59,862 nt of DNA, from assembly GCA_037447655.1 (NCBI GenBank), contig JBBHKE010003100.1, positions 9,574 to 69,435 of the forward strand, read 5' to 3'. Position numbers and translations under genes: made by a program. Source of the DNA: Zygnema cylindricum. Taxonomy: Eukaryota > Streptophyta > Zygnematophyceae > Zygnematales > Zygnemataceae. Within the stretch, counting starts at the first letter, position 1; the number at the start of each line of letters is the position of its first letter. This document shows, in pieces, positions 1 through 10,371 of the stretch. The notes below the pieces were generated by a model. It was not told the origin of the DNA. It was given only the letters and a program-made list of their open reading frames with translations, and searched no databases.

Positions 1-253
1 AAAAATGCCGACAGACGCACAAAGGTGTCAAGAGGACCTTTCAATAAAAGATGTACTGTCACATTTCAAATCGTACACCTTTACTGTACATTATCATCAC
101 ACGTACGGTACAGTACAATTCGCATTATAGGTGCGATAATTGGCTATGCATGGAATAACTTTCCAGGAGAACTGTGGAAACACGCAGACAGCCGTAAAAA
201 TCGAATCTGCCGCCGTCTTATTCTGTTTAATGTTGGCAATCAATGATTGGAAC

Positions 254-259
254 CACGTG
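254..259 (+). promoter_or_regulatory. G-box (CACGTG) upstream of the DUF3339 gene
   Basis: The palindrome CACGTG sits in the context CCACGTGGCA about 50 bp upstream of a TATA box. An inverted CCAAT (ATTGG) lies just before it at 246-250. G-boxes bind plant bZIP and bHLH factors; a role here is inferred from position only. Confidence 0.5.
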
Positions 260-303
260 GCAGAACCCCCGCAAATGGTGAATTCCCGCCCACCCGGTCG
301 AGA

Positions 304-310
304 TATAAAA
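304..310 (+). promoter_or_regulatory. TATA box of the DUF3339 gene
   Basis: TATAAAA is followed by GC-rich sequence. It lies 125 bp before the start codon, so transcription would begin near 335-340 and leave a 5' UTR of about 100 nt. Confidence 0.6.
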
Positions 311-434
311 CGCGCGTCTGACAATCCTAAATCACAAGTTCTATCGAAGATCCTCGGATTCTCAGAAAAGACCTGCCACCCCTCATAGCCCGAGACTCTT
401 TTAACGTTTCCGCAGTTTACGCTTAACTGCTACC

Positions 435-1198
435 ATGGATCTCATCAGCCTCCTCATCGCAGTGCTCCTTTTCATCGCATTGTCGCCCGGAGTGCTCCTG
501 CAGGTCGGTTGTACGGCACTAGTAATAATGTGGATTTCGTGTGAAATGATATTGTTGCTGTTTTGTTACCAACTTGAAGTTAAAATGATAATTGTCACAC
601 TACATTAGTACAAAAAAAATTGTGGCTTATTTTTTATTTTTTAGGAAGCTTTTACTATACTTCCCATCATTTTTATCATTATGGATTTATTAGTGTTAAT
701 GTGCAATTATAATATGTAATGCTACAGTGCTTCGGTGAAAGGAGACGTGGCATCTTTTAGTCCACTTTCTTAAATAGCGTTGTTAATACTATTTTATGAA
801 TTTTGGCAGCGAGTCACGCCAGAATTGGTATTATTAACTCTCCTAGTGATGGGCAGTGTGACGGATTCCACGTCAGCAGATTTTGTACACAAAAACTATT
901 AAATTGACAATGTTTACAAGTGTTCACCGCAACATTAAATTTGTCGTTTCCAGTCGTACAGTGTACCGCCATGCCATGATTTGTGACCGTACGATCGTCG
1001 CAGACTTTTGCTGACGTGGTGTTGCCACTGTACTGTCTGCAGATCCCGGGATCCGACCAGCCAGTGGAGTTCCGTACCTGGCGAACCACTCTAGCGTCCG
1101 TACTGGTCCACGCGGTCGTATTCGGCCTCCTATTGGTTCTGACGGCGTACCTTCTCGCGCTCGCCGGCAATCCCGGACCCAAACTGCGCGTCAACTGA
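435..1198 (+). CDS. DUF3339-family small membrane protein, two exons
   Basis: Two exons, 435-503 and 1043-1198, are joined across a 539-nt intron with GT (504-505) and AG (1041-1042) ends in phase 0. The product is 74 residues, within the usual 65-75 of this plant family. Residues 4-22 are a hydrophobic helix ending in the family hallmark LSPG. The intron falls exactly after LLQ, followed by IPG, an acidic-aromatic EF (32-33), a VH pair (45-46) and a second hydrophobic helix (about 40-63). The start has a good context (ACCATGG) and is preceded by a TATA box and G-box. DUF3339 proteins are small two-helix membrane proteins of unknown biochemical role. No frameshift or stop is present, and this is the only host gene that looks complete in the window. 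Family assignment is from the sequence pattern and not from a search. Confidence 0.88.
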
Positions 1199-1844
1199 CG
1201 TTCTACTCGACCGTCTAATTCATTTACAGGACCAATTAAGTCTCAGCCGTTGAAACTCTTTCTGCCGTAAGGATTTTAATGCGACCGTTCGATCAGTTTG
1301 TAAAAATGTGGAGGGAAGAAGAGAAGTGTAGCGAGTCCTGAGCCGCCACGCGGCAATTACAATAGAGCATGAAAACGGCAAGATATGCTTTAAAAAACGT
1401 ATAGCCGTTGCGTGACATTTGTAGCCAATCTGTAACCATCGCTAAAATTTGGCGCGCAGCAGGAAGTCGCAATTGTTTCGTCTTTTTCTTTTCCTTCTTT
1501 GATAGGGTTCATTTAGTCTAGATTAGCCCATTTTGCACTGGAAGAGACTGATTTTTTTTTTTTTTTTCCAGAGAGAATGAATGTAAAATACTAGAATGTA
1601 AATGGCATTTAGGCAATAGGAAAAGATGGTGATATGGTGGGTCTCCTTAAGGAAAATGTCGGTGGGAGTTCAGTGAGGTGGTGACAATTTTTTTAGCCAA
1701 TCAGAGTTTGCCACGCGGCATGGAAATGGATTCCAATTGTACAGTTTTAGAGAAACGCAGTTACATGTTTAAAGGAAAAAAATGTTTTTGCTTTTCCATC
1801 TGTCTTATGGATTGCCGTTATGACCTGTCTCGTGTGATGTAAGA
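1199..1844. other. Intergenic, 3' flank of the DUF3339 gene
   Basis: It contains the 3' UTR and intergenic DNA, with a T-run at about 1551-1568. I see no coding sequence and no convincing poly(A) signal. Confidence 0.5.
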
Positions 1845-1950
1845 TGGATGGAGGAGGGGGTGGAGAGAGAGAGACGATAAGGGGAAAGTCGTGGGAGGCA
1901 GGCAGGGTTGGGGAAGGGAGAGGAAAAGGAGGAGGAGGAGGGAGATGAAT
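1845..1950. repeat. GA-rich low-complexity tract
   Basis: It is almost pure purine on the plus strand (GGAGGAGG and GAGAGA types). Open frames across it are compositional artefacts. Confidence 0.8.
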
Positions 1951-2076
1951 ATGGAATTTTGAGATAACATTAACATCATTTGCTTTATTAAAAAAAAATG
2001 TTTTTGTGTTCACTTATTCCAGAATTCAATGGATATAACAGATAAAAAGCTGATATGGAACACCAAAATTTGTTTC

Positions 2077-2195
2077 TTCTCCCTCTCCCTTGTCTCCCTT
2101 TTTCTTCTCCCTCTCCATCTTTTCCTCTCTCCCTCCCGCCCTCCCTCCTCTCCTCTCTCTCTACCTCTCCCCGCCCCCTCCTCTTTCCCTCTCTC
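2077..2195. repeat. CT-rich low-complexity tract
   Basis: A pyrimidine tract (CTCCCTCT type) that directly abuts the first SINE-like copy. Confidence 0.8.
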
Positions 2196-2199
2196 CCAT

Positions 2200-2426
2200 A
2201 AAAATTCCTAGAATCGGGGGATAGAATTAACGATCCCAATAACGGGAATGATGAGCCAACCAGGATTTGAACCTGGGATCTTTCCCTGTAGCGGTGAATG
2301 TACTAACCACTACCACCAGCTCACCGGCTCAGATGTTTTGCTAGTGGGTCAAATTTTATATAGGTTTTCATGTGGATTTTACCACAAATCCGGGTATCGA
2401 TCGACACGTTTTACGTACGTCAACAC
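2200..2426 (-). mobile_element. SINE-like repeat copy 1, tRNA-derived
   Basis: It runs in plus orientation from a conserved AAAATTCCTAGAATC edge to TTACGTACGTCAACA. The second copy at 2496-2764 has the same edges and order. Between the edges lies a tRNA-like segment on the minus strand. No coding capacity is seen. The tRNA-like part is central and not at the 5' edge, which is unusual for a SINE, so a tRNA-pseudogene-containing repeat is the alternative. Confidence 0.6.
2253..2330 (-). other. tRNA-like sequence (pseudo-tRNA / pol III head)
   Basis: On the minus strand GAGCCGG pairs over 7 bp with TTGGCTC, counting two G-T pairs. A perfect T arm follows, CCAGG-TTCAAAT-CCTGG, as does an A-box-like TGGTGGTAGTGG. 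Total length is 78 nt. The anticodon stem has a mismatch and the loop lacks U33, so a working tRNA is unlikely. Confidence 0.65.
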
Positions 2427-2495
2427 CCCCCCTCGAGAGGTAGCCGTTCACAATTGTCCATGTAAACCTGGTCCCCCTAGCTTTGATACCATATT

Positions 2496-2764
2496 AAAAT
2501 TCCTAGAATCAGGGGATAGAATGAACGATCCCAATAACGGGAATGATGAGCCGGCCATGGATTTGAACCTGGGACCGACCTTTCACTTTAGCTGTGAATG
2601 TAGTAGCCACCTTACCACCAGATCTTTCACTTTAGCTGTGAATGTAGTAGACACTTTACCACCAGCTCAGATGTTATGCTGGTGGGTCCAATTTTATATA
2701 GGTTTTAATGTGGATTTTACCATAATTCTGGGTATCGATCGGCACGTTTTACGTACGTCAACAT
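2496..2764 (-). mobile_element. SINE-like repeat copy 2 with internal duplication
   Basis: It is collinear with the 2200-2426 copy at both edges but longer, because a 44-bp block (2580-2623 and 2624-2667) is duplicated in tandem. A CT-rich tract follows immediately. Confidence 0.6.
2548..2668 (-). other. tRNA-like sequence with doubled D/anticodon segment
   Basis: It keeps the GAGC...GGCTC edges and the GGTTCAAATCC B-box. Each 44-nt unit contains the hairpin TTCAC-AGCTAAA-GTGAA, a perfect 5-bp anticodon-type stem with a 7-nt loop. The doubled arm rules out normal tRNA folding. Confidence 0.6.
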
Positions 2765-2767
2765 CTC

Positions 2768-3005
2768 CCACTCTCTCTCCTTATCTCTCCCTTTCCCTCT
2801 CCCTCTCCCACTCCCTGACCCCTATTCTCTCTCCCTCTCCCTCGCTCTCCCTAACTCTCCGTCTTTCTTTCCCATCTTCCCTCTCACCCTCTTTCCCTCT
2901 TCCACTTTCTTTCTCTCTCCCTCTATCACTCGAACCCTCTACCTCTCCCTCTCCCTCTTTTTCCCTCTCCCTCTCCCTCTCTCTCCTCCTTCTCCCTCTC
3001 ATTGC
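2768..3005. repeat. CT-rich microsatellite
   Basis: CTCCCT/CTCTCC repeats directly follow the second SINE-like copy. The 293-codon open frame over this area is compositional. Confidence 0.85.
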
Positions 3006-3539
3006 CTCCCTGTCCATGTCTCTCCCTTCCTGTCCATGTGTTCTGCTTCTTGCAAGAAGGTGGGTGAAAGTTGGGATCGACCATTCCATATTAACAAGAA
3101 GCAGTTTTTGTAATCATATGTCAAGCTGAATCCTTAGGGTGCCTAAGGAGGAATGTGTTGAAAATAAGGAAAAAGGTAATTCCTATCCTACTTTTAGTTC
3201 TTAGGACAGAGATAGAATAGAAGCCGTAGAGAAGCCATGGTTGTCCATCGCAGCCAGAGCTAAGGGAGAGAGAGATAGAAAGGACCACACTAAAAAGATT
3301 GACCCAGACTATATTTGATCCTTGGTCCTACGGAAGTGAATCATTAGGGTGTTCATGGAGGCATGGGATTGGCGGACCGCCAAACAATTGGAGGATTGGG
3401 GTTTGACTTTAGGAAATGGAATATCGGATTTACAAAGGGAAATAAGGTAGAACCTGATGTACAACGATATGGAGTGCAGTTTTACCGATTTGAGAAAATG
3501 TGTTTGCCTAGTCTATATGTGGTAGAGTGAAAGGAGACG
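3006..3539. other. Unannotated intergenic sequence
   Basis: No gene, known repeat or RNA is recognised. Confidence 0.4.
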
Positions 3540-3890
3540 GAAAGTGATAGGGATGGGGAGAGGGAGAGGGAGAGGAAGAGGAAAAGGGATAGAGGGACAC
3601 AAAGGGAAAGGGAAAGGGAGAGGGATAGGGAGAGGGAAAGGGAGAGAGGAAAGGAGAGGGAGAGGGAGAGAGAGAGGGAGAGGAGAGGATGTGGGTGAGG
3701 GAGAGGGACATGAAGAGCATGGTATGCTCACTCTCTCCCTCCTTCCCTCCTTCCCTCCTCTCCTTTCCTCCTTCCCTCCTCTCTTTCCCTCCCTCCCTCC
3801 CTCCTCTCTTTCCCTCCCTCCCTCCCTCCCTCCCTCCCTCCCTCTTTCCCTCCCTCTTTCCCTCCTTCCCTCCCCTCCCTCTATCCCTCA
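3540..3890. repeat. Adjacent GA tract and CT tract
   Basis: A purine tract (GGGAGA type, to about 3712) is followed within 15 bp by a pyrimidine tract (TCCC type, 3727-3890), so the two halves are roughly complementary. Copia B begins at the last base. Confidence 0.85.
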
Positions 3891-4794
3891 TGTTGTTCTG
3901 AAGAGAATACTGGAACTGAAGACGATGAAGACGATGAGGATGCAGGTGTTGTCATTTCAGAATGAAAACAAGCAGGAAACTTTCACAAAAACTGGTCTGA
4001 AAAACAACAACTTCAACAGTTGAAAAATCACAAACCAGAGACATAATTGCTCTGCAAATCTACCACAACGTAGACAATATCAGAATGAACACACAAAAAA
4101 TTAAAAGTAATTATGATCACAGATCTGTGAGATATTAACAGATAAAAATTCAAAAAACAACATGTATAGATTTTGACTACAAAGTGTTCATTCCTACAAT
4201 ATTGTCTAAGTCCTACTCATATACAATGAAGCCTATGCTGCTGAACTTACGGAGGCATACCAGCCCTACAATGAATACCTAACACATTTAATACGGCGAA
4301 TATAATCAAAGCGAACAAGGGACGCTACACAAAAACAATCCTACACTAATCAGCTAGCCACACAAAGACTAAAATATGCTTAATCAAATATTTACAAAGG
4401 AGTAGGATTATATATGTCACGTCATTTGTGGTGTATGTGGTCCACATGGACCAACATTTGTCGGCGGTCTCCGTCCGCTGCTTACATATCAGATTCGGCA
4501 CTGTGGACAAATCTTCATGTGTCATTTCGTCCTCAATTGTATCTATGCACCAACAAACGTATATTTTGGAGTATCTTCTACGTGTGTCTCGAGAGTGTAT
4601 ACAAAGGTGTATCTTCTTCCTTGTAGTGATGTGAGTCTCGGGAGTGTATATAAAGGTGTACTCTCTATCGAGCTACTGTAACATCAATTTGTTTTCTATC
4701 CAACAGAACTAATATCCAAACATATGCTAAGTCCTGAAACTCTCTCTCCCTCACCCTCGAGGCATAGAGAGGACTAAAGCTTTCCACAACAACA
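3891..4794 (-). repeat. 3' LTR of copia B
   Basis: 904 bp, TG...CA ends. On the minus strand its last part encodes the Ser/Thr-rich gag start, as in the 5' LTR. A purine tract (GGGGAG, minus strand) at 4795-4800 is the adjacent polypurine tract. Confidence 0.85.
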
Positions 4795-4814
4795 CTCCCC
4801 TAAAGCTTTAGACT

Positions 4815-4922
4815 CCGCTAGCCACTTAAGCCACATGCCTCTCTACAAAACTTTATTTTAGGTGCAGGTAAGGTTTTAGCCATCATTTTAGCAACCATCT
4901 GCTCATCTGGTAAATAATATCG
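4815..4922 (-). pseudogene. Copia B RNase H, C-terminal end
   Basis: It encodes YYLPDEQMVAKMMAK and then KFCREACGLSG, the end of RNase H in copia pol, just before the polypurine tract. It is cut from the rest of pol (resuming at 9386) by element G. Confidence 0.8.
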
Positions 4923-5672
4923 TTGGTCATGCCTCATCGTATCGATACATGCACGCACAATTTTAGCACGCACGCACGATATTTGACGCGCGCGCACGAT
5001 ATCATGCATGCACACACGATTTCCACTAGCACGCAGATGTCAATTCGCACGCTTGAGTTTCGCATTTTCATTGGTACCATATCGTCGATTCATCTATTTG
5101 TGACGTGTACTCGATTCGCGTGCACGTTTCGTTGAACATATACTAACTTCGTGCGATATGTTTCGTTCCGTGCGTAGGTATGGGATTTCAGAGTTTGGAC
5201 GCGAAATATCGTTTGGGTAACTCAGAGCTATTTATGGGAGTACTATCGAAGCTTCGATATACATTCATTTGTTTAAGTCCCGAACCCATCTAGGGTCGCG
5301 CATACATGTAGTTAGGGAGGGTTTATACCCTTGGACGGTGGATTTTGTTAGACATACGGACAAGGATGTTAGCCGTCTATTGGCCAACATCTTAAGTAGT
5401 TTCAATCATGTAAAGTAGGCTAAACTTAGGCTAATTTCGCGCTAGGCGTAGCTTAGTCCCTACTTAGGCTAATTCTCAAACTTAGAGAATTTAGCTTTTG
5501 GACAAGAATTTTCTCTTGGAGCCAGAGCTTTCACTTGCTCTCTCTCACTGATTGCTCAAGCTTTCTCTTTCTTATTGCTAGCTAGCCATAGAGGCTAGAT
5601 AGGTTAAGAATATTTGCCCTTGTATTTCTGCCCACGTTTTTAATCCACACAGCCTAAGGCCATGTCCGGAAG
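4923..5672 (+). repeat. Left LTR of element G
   Basis: It is collinear with 8461-9199, from GTTGGTCATG to CCTAAGGCCATGTCCGGAA, with many substitutions and a few indels. It includes CACGCACGATAT-type short repeats near the start. The exact edges are uncertain. Confidence 0.7.
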
Positions 5673-6299
5673 GTTTCCCTCCAAGCTTTGTCATTTGGTG
5701 GAAGTGTTGGATTGGAGACCGTGGGGAAGCACATCTCGCCCTTGTGTTGCCTTCTTCGGGCAGCTGAACAGTTTGGTTGTGATTTTGTGGTTTGTTTGTG
5801 TTTTGGTTGACTTGGAAGGAGTGTATTTTTTTGACCTAAATTGGATTTTCCTTTGTTTTGATTAGGAATATTTTTTGCTTTGCTGCCATGCTGAGATAAC
5901 TCTTGTAGAGAATGGCGTTTCGCTATCAAAAGCGATTTCATCTTCGTGTAGCATTCTCTCTTCTTGGTCGGTACCTCAGAGGTTTGGCCCTTAGATTACA
6001 TTCCCGCAAGTATGATGTTATACTCGAGATGATATAATTTTCCCCTCCTTTTGCTTGTACACCAGAGGTCATAGGACAAGTGGATATCCGATACTAGGCT
6101 GTTTTTCCGGAGGTCCTAGATCCATAGGATAATGTCCTTGTTGCGCCGTCCCGGAAATTCCTCGGCAATATGCCATAGCAGCGCGTGCTGCTGTCCCAAC
6201 ATGACCAAGGATGACAATTCCGTTACGAGATTCCCTTTTTGTCATGTTCGATCTTTTAGAAAAAATAGTATCAGACACAAAATCCAGATCAAGTGAAGG

Positions 6300-6720
6300 A
6301 ATTGATGAATTTCACACGAGAACCAAGTGAAACCGCTGGCGCTTTACGTGCTCACATAGAGACTTTACGGGATGCCTTAGAAGACTTAATGTCTGATGCG
6401 GATGCTGTTCAAAAATTTGTTGGTTAGTATCTAGATCACTCGAAAGGCTTTATACAAAGTCATCTCACTCTGACTTACGGATTGGAATTCACCTTTGATT
6501 AAGCCGCTTAATATGCGGTTGAATATGAGATGCAATCGTGTTGGTGGGAAGCTCATGATCGTTTAGAAGTTGCTTCCCCACTTTCCCTACCAAGCAACCC
6601 ATGGCCCAACAATAGGCCTCCAAAGGTGCCTGCCATGGGTGCTCCACCCTATAACCCTGGAAACAGGTTGTGTTTTCGTTGGGGTCAGGGCATGAGGCCT
6701 GCATGTGCCCAGATTAATCG
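6300..6720 (+). pseudogene. Element G gag, N-terminal part
   Basis: Frames here read ETAGALRAHIETLRDALEDL, then YLDHSKGFIQSHLTLTYGLE, then a proline-rich stretch and a first zinc knuckle (CFRWGQ...GHEAC, second Cys changed to Trp). At least three stops and a 1-nt shift break it. The helical pattern and position before a CCHC knuckle fit a retroelement capsid region; I do not recognise the family. Confidence 0.55.
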
Positions 6721-6726
6721 GCCACA

Positions 6727-7944
6727 TGCACCCATTGCCATCAGAAGGGACATTACGTCCAAAGTTGCCATGTTAAGGACCCCAATTTTTTGTATCAGAA
6801 TCAGAGTGAGAACGGGGGAATTCTTGCCTGTGGTGCAAAGCAGGTCACTCCTCCTACAAAGATCGAGAAAGAGGCGACTCCATCTAAGATCTCTCGAGAA
6901 GAGAGGGAAAATGCGGAGTTGCAAGTCATGATGGCAGCCATGATGTAGGAGCAAGTTGTTGCCTTCATGGCCGAAATGAAACCCCAATTTACCGGAAAGG
7001 CAAGAAGAGTCGTTCACATGCCATCGTTGGCAGGCCGAATCCTCCGAGATTCTACCGTCCAACAACGGGCAGCTACTTTCGATAAGGGCTTGCCTGACAA
7101 GAATCGGGACGGTAAATTAAAAAATTCCCAAATTCCATTTTCGTTCGAGAAAGAATCTCTCTCTCCTTTACCAGACACGACTTCCTCCATTGTGGGTGAA
7201 GCTCTCACCATTATTGATAGCACCATACATGATGCGTATCGAGTTAAAGAACAACTAAGCATCCTTTCAGCTAATATGGATGACGTTAAAGCCTCTTCTC
7301 TTCTTAATGAGGTTCCCAAAGCCTCTCCTCTAGTTAACGAAGTCGTTGCAGCCGCTGCTTTGAGGGCGTTGCAACTAAACCGTAGTCTTTTGGTTATTCA
7401 ACCGGTTACTGCGGATGAGAGCCGTAACCTCGACCCTCATATCAATTTCGTGGACCACTCTTAAAAGCCCTTCTCCGTTAATGGTGTTGCTCCTTCTCTC
7501 CCTCTCATGGACACCGAGGCCAAACCCGTGATCTTAGGATCTGGATTTGCGCTCAAGCTTGGTCTGGCCGCAGACATGCTGCAAGCCACGGTTATTCGGC
7601 TTCTCACTTTAGCCGGTACCACGAAGCCGGTGCTTAGAATCACCAAAGACCCGCTCGTCTTTCGGTTTCAAAACGGAACTGAAGGTGAGTCCGTGGAAAT
7701 TTCTCTCCAGGCATTGGTCACAAAATGCAACGATTACGAATGCTTAGTGGAACAGAATGTCTTCTTTCAAATTGATGGAGAAGTAAATATGCATGATCAA
7801 ACCTTCTTCTACCGTCCCTTTAACTTTTCGAGACGTAAAATCTGCCTTCCACTTGTCTTTGCTCGCAAACCGTTGCCCACTATAGCATATTTAGCCTCCG
7901 CTCTTCCTACATTTTGCGGCATCGACATTAGAGAAGACATTTAA
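6727..7944 (+). pseudogene. Element G nucleocapsid and protease-like region
   Basis: One reading frame runs from a perfect CCHC knuckle (CTHCHQKGHYVQSC, 6727-6768) through MAEMKPQFTGK (6967) to RREDI (7944) with stops near 6946 and at 7462-7464. From 7507 it reads KPVILGSGFALKLGLAADML, which resembles a retropepsin site (D-S/T-G plus a hydrophobic stretch) with the Asp replaced by Gly. It then runs about 100 residues further. Codons after 7944, in a shifted frame, still look coding to about 8100. Protease identity is inferred from pattern and position. Confidence 0.5.
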
Positions 7945-8279
7945 AAAAGATCGTAATAGAAAGCCCATTATTGCCGGAAATTTTCAATGAGCTTGGTCTT
8001 CTCCTCGACTTGCGTCATCTCTTGGATACTTGCGACACTAATGTCTCTCCACTTATTCTCCATGTGGTGGACATCGATTCTAACGAGATGTTGAGTGTGC
8101 AGAGGGTGTAACGAGATGTTGAGGATGCAAATGGTGTATATGTGTACAGGTGGAGATAAGTGGTTCCATATGGAGTACCCCGCTCCTTGATTACATTTCA
8201 ACCTGGGTGACCATTGCCGCCACCATGGCTGTCTAATGCTTCCGGTTGTGTTGGCCTTCTCCTCTATAGCTAAGGAGCT

Positions 8280-8292
8280 GGGGGGGGGGGGG
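8280..8292 (+). other. G-run, candidate polypurine tract of element G
   Basis: Thirteen consecutive G preceded by AAGGAGCT. If this is the polypurine tract, the right LTR would start near 8294 and not 8461. The recurrence of 8295-8460 after 9230 would fit that reading. Confidence 0.4.
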
Positions 8293-8460
8293 ATTATTGG
8301 GTCCATTCCCTTTTCCGGTGTCATGTTCACATTTATTATTTGTCATGATTTATATGCATTTTTCCCCTTCTCATTCATTTTTCGTTTGTTTATTTGTTTG
8401 TGAGCATAACTTTGCTGGTTAGATGCATAGTTCACCATGCTTGTTTCTCATGCACGTCAG

Positions 8461-9199
8461 TTGTCATGTCACATCGTATCGTTGGATGCACACACGATTT
8501 TTAGCACGCACGAGCGATATTTGACGTGCGCACACGATATCATGCATGCACGCACGCTTTCCGCACGCATGCAGGATGTCCATTCGCACGCTTGAGATTC
8601 CCATTTTCATTGGTACCATATCATCGATTCATATATTTGTGGCGTGTACGCGATTCACGTGCAGGTTTCGTTGAACATAAACTAATTCCGTGCGATATGA
8701 TTCATTTCGTGCGTAGGTATGCCATTTTAGAGTATGGACTCGAAATATCGTTTAGGCGACGCAGAACGATTTCTGGCAGTACTATTGACGCTTCGATATA
8801 CATTCATTTGTATAAGTCGTGAACCCATTTAGGTTCACGCATACATGTAGTTAGAGAGGGTTTTTACCCTTGGACAGTGGATTATGTTAGACATACGGGG
8901 CTGCCTATTGGCCAACATCTTAAGTAGTTTCATTCATGTAAAATAGGCTAGACTTAGGGTAGTTTCGCGTTAGGCGTAGCTTAGTCCCTACTTTTGCAAA
9001 TTATTAGACTTAGAGAATTTAGCTTTTGGACAAGAATTTTTTCTTGGCGGCGGAGCTTTCTCTTGCTCTCTTTCACAGATTGTTCAAGCTTTCTCTTTCT
9101 TATTGCTAGCTAGCCACAGTGGCTAGATAGGTTAAAGATATTTGCCCTTGTATTTTTGCCAACGTTTTTAATCCACAGGGCCTAAGGCCACGTTCGGAA
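8461..9199 (+). repeat. Right LTR of element G
   Basis: It is the direct repeat of 4923-5672. The sequence just after it (9230-9385) duplicates the sequence just before it (8295-8460). Confidence 0.7.
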
Positions 9200-9385
9200 T
9201 ATTCGGTCCATCTCACTCCAAGGGAGTATTCTTCCCTTTTTTAATGTCATATTCACGTTAATTCTTTGTCATAATGTATATGCATTTTTTCCCTTCTCAT
9301 TCAATTTTCATTTGTATATATGTTTGTGAGCATAACTTTGCGGGTCAGGATGCATAGTTCACCTTGTTTGTTTCTCATGCACGAC

Positions 9386-10311
9386 AAGTTTGAAAACTCT
9401 TCGAATAACCTTCTCACTCACAAGTGTAGCGTGATATCAATGTGTTTGCTCTTAAAGTGATGGCTAGGGTTAGATGCAATAGGTATAACAACGTGAACGT
9501 CACACCACACTATCTTAGGTCCTGCCGGCATAAACAAAAGCTCTTGGAGGAGAGTTTGATATCAATGTGTTTGCTCTTAAAGTGATGCCTAGGGTTAGAT
9601 GCAATAGCAATTACAACTTGATTATCACACCACACTATTTGATGTTCGGATTGTATAAACAAAAGCTCTTCGAGGAGAGACTTTACCCAAAGTACCTCTT
9701 TAATTGTTGAGCAGGCCGCCATGTACTTAGCCTCCATAGTTGACTGTGTTGTTAATATCTGAAGTTTGCTGCTCTAACAGCATGTCTCATTTCCAATCTT
9801 CAAAACATATCTGGTGGTAGAGCGTCGGCTTGGCACATCTCCGTAGCTCGCATTGCTCCATATCTCAATTTTCACTTTCTCTCCATCGAGAGAGAGTCGG
9901 AGGTTTCGAGTTCGAGCAAGATACTGAAGAATTCTCTTTGTTGCCTCCTAGTCTGACTTCTTTTGATTTTGCAGAATTTGACTTAAGGCTCCAACAGCTG
10001 CTGCAATATTCAAAAGGGTACAATTCATGAAGTAGAGAAGGCTTTCAACAATTTGCCTGTAAGGAATGGAGGATATATAATCTACCTCCTCTGACTCCAA
10101 AAACTCATCAATCACAACCCCACAATTTGATTCCTTCCCCTCTATTTTGTCTGAACTCCATTAGAGTAGCACCGTCCTTTGCCTCTGACATGCCGAGCCT
10201 TTCAAGCATGTTCCTAGTGGCTTCTTTCTGTGTCAAATAAATTAGTCTCTGTTTTCTATCCTTTTCTATTTTAATTCCCAAAATATACTTAGCCTCCCCT
10301 AATTCCTTCAT
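9386..10311 (-). pseudogene. Copia B RNase H region, broken
   Basis: Minus-strand pieces read KELGEAKYILGIKIEKDRKQ (about 10311), SNASYGD..SRRSTTR, EAKYMAACSTIKEVLWVKSL (9737) and HFKSKHIDIKL. These are RT connection and RNase H motifs of copia pol. A 125-bp tandem duplication (9432-9556, 9557-9681) doubles the CDNQ/IAIASNP part and shifts the frame. Confidence 0.8.
9432..9681. repeat. 125-bp tandem duplication in RNase H of B
   Basis: Two units start TGATATCAATGTGTTTGCTC (9432 and 9557). The unit length is not a multiple of three. Confidence 0.8.
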
Positions 10312-10371
10312 TTTGAACCGGAAATTCAGAGTTGTTTTTATTTTGTTAATTTAATTAATGGATTTTCTCAG

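Larger units (their letters stand above)
4923..9385 (+). mobile_element. LTR element G with gag and protease-like region but no RT, nested in B
   Basis: Direct repeats at 4923-5672 and 8461-9199 bracket a 2.8-kb internal region that encodes a Gag with two CCHC knuckles and a protease-like segment, then goes to a G-run and the second repeat. No RT, RNase H or integrase is visible. RNase H of B resumes on both sides. About 155 bp of the 3' end (8295-8460) recurs after the second LTR (9230-9385). No clear target duplication is seen, so the edges may be rearranged. The two knuckles and the gag-protease order fit a Ty3/gypsy origin, but lineage cannot be settled without RT. Confidence 0.7.

Noticed and set aside
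2248-3129. 293-codon plus-strand open frame
   Set aside because: It runs through the SINE-like copies into CT microsatellite; the Ser/Leu/Pro composition is that of the repeat.
3891-4030. Apparent gag start outside an element, suggesting a broken second element
   Set aside because: The gag start is encoded inside the LTR in this family, so its presence in the 3' LTR is expected.
8280-8292. G13 run as a G-quadruplex or regulatory signal
   Set aside because: Its position before an LTR makes a polypurine tract the simpler reading; no other evidence for regulation.
9812-9920. tRNA-like A-box (GGTGGTAGAGCGTCGGCTTGGC) and a GGTTTCGAGTTCGAGC B-box-like motif
   Set aside because: The same string at 58220 is plainly the complement of the RNase H codons for SYGDMPSRRSTTR in copia E1, so it is pol coding of element B and not a tRNA gene.
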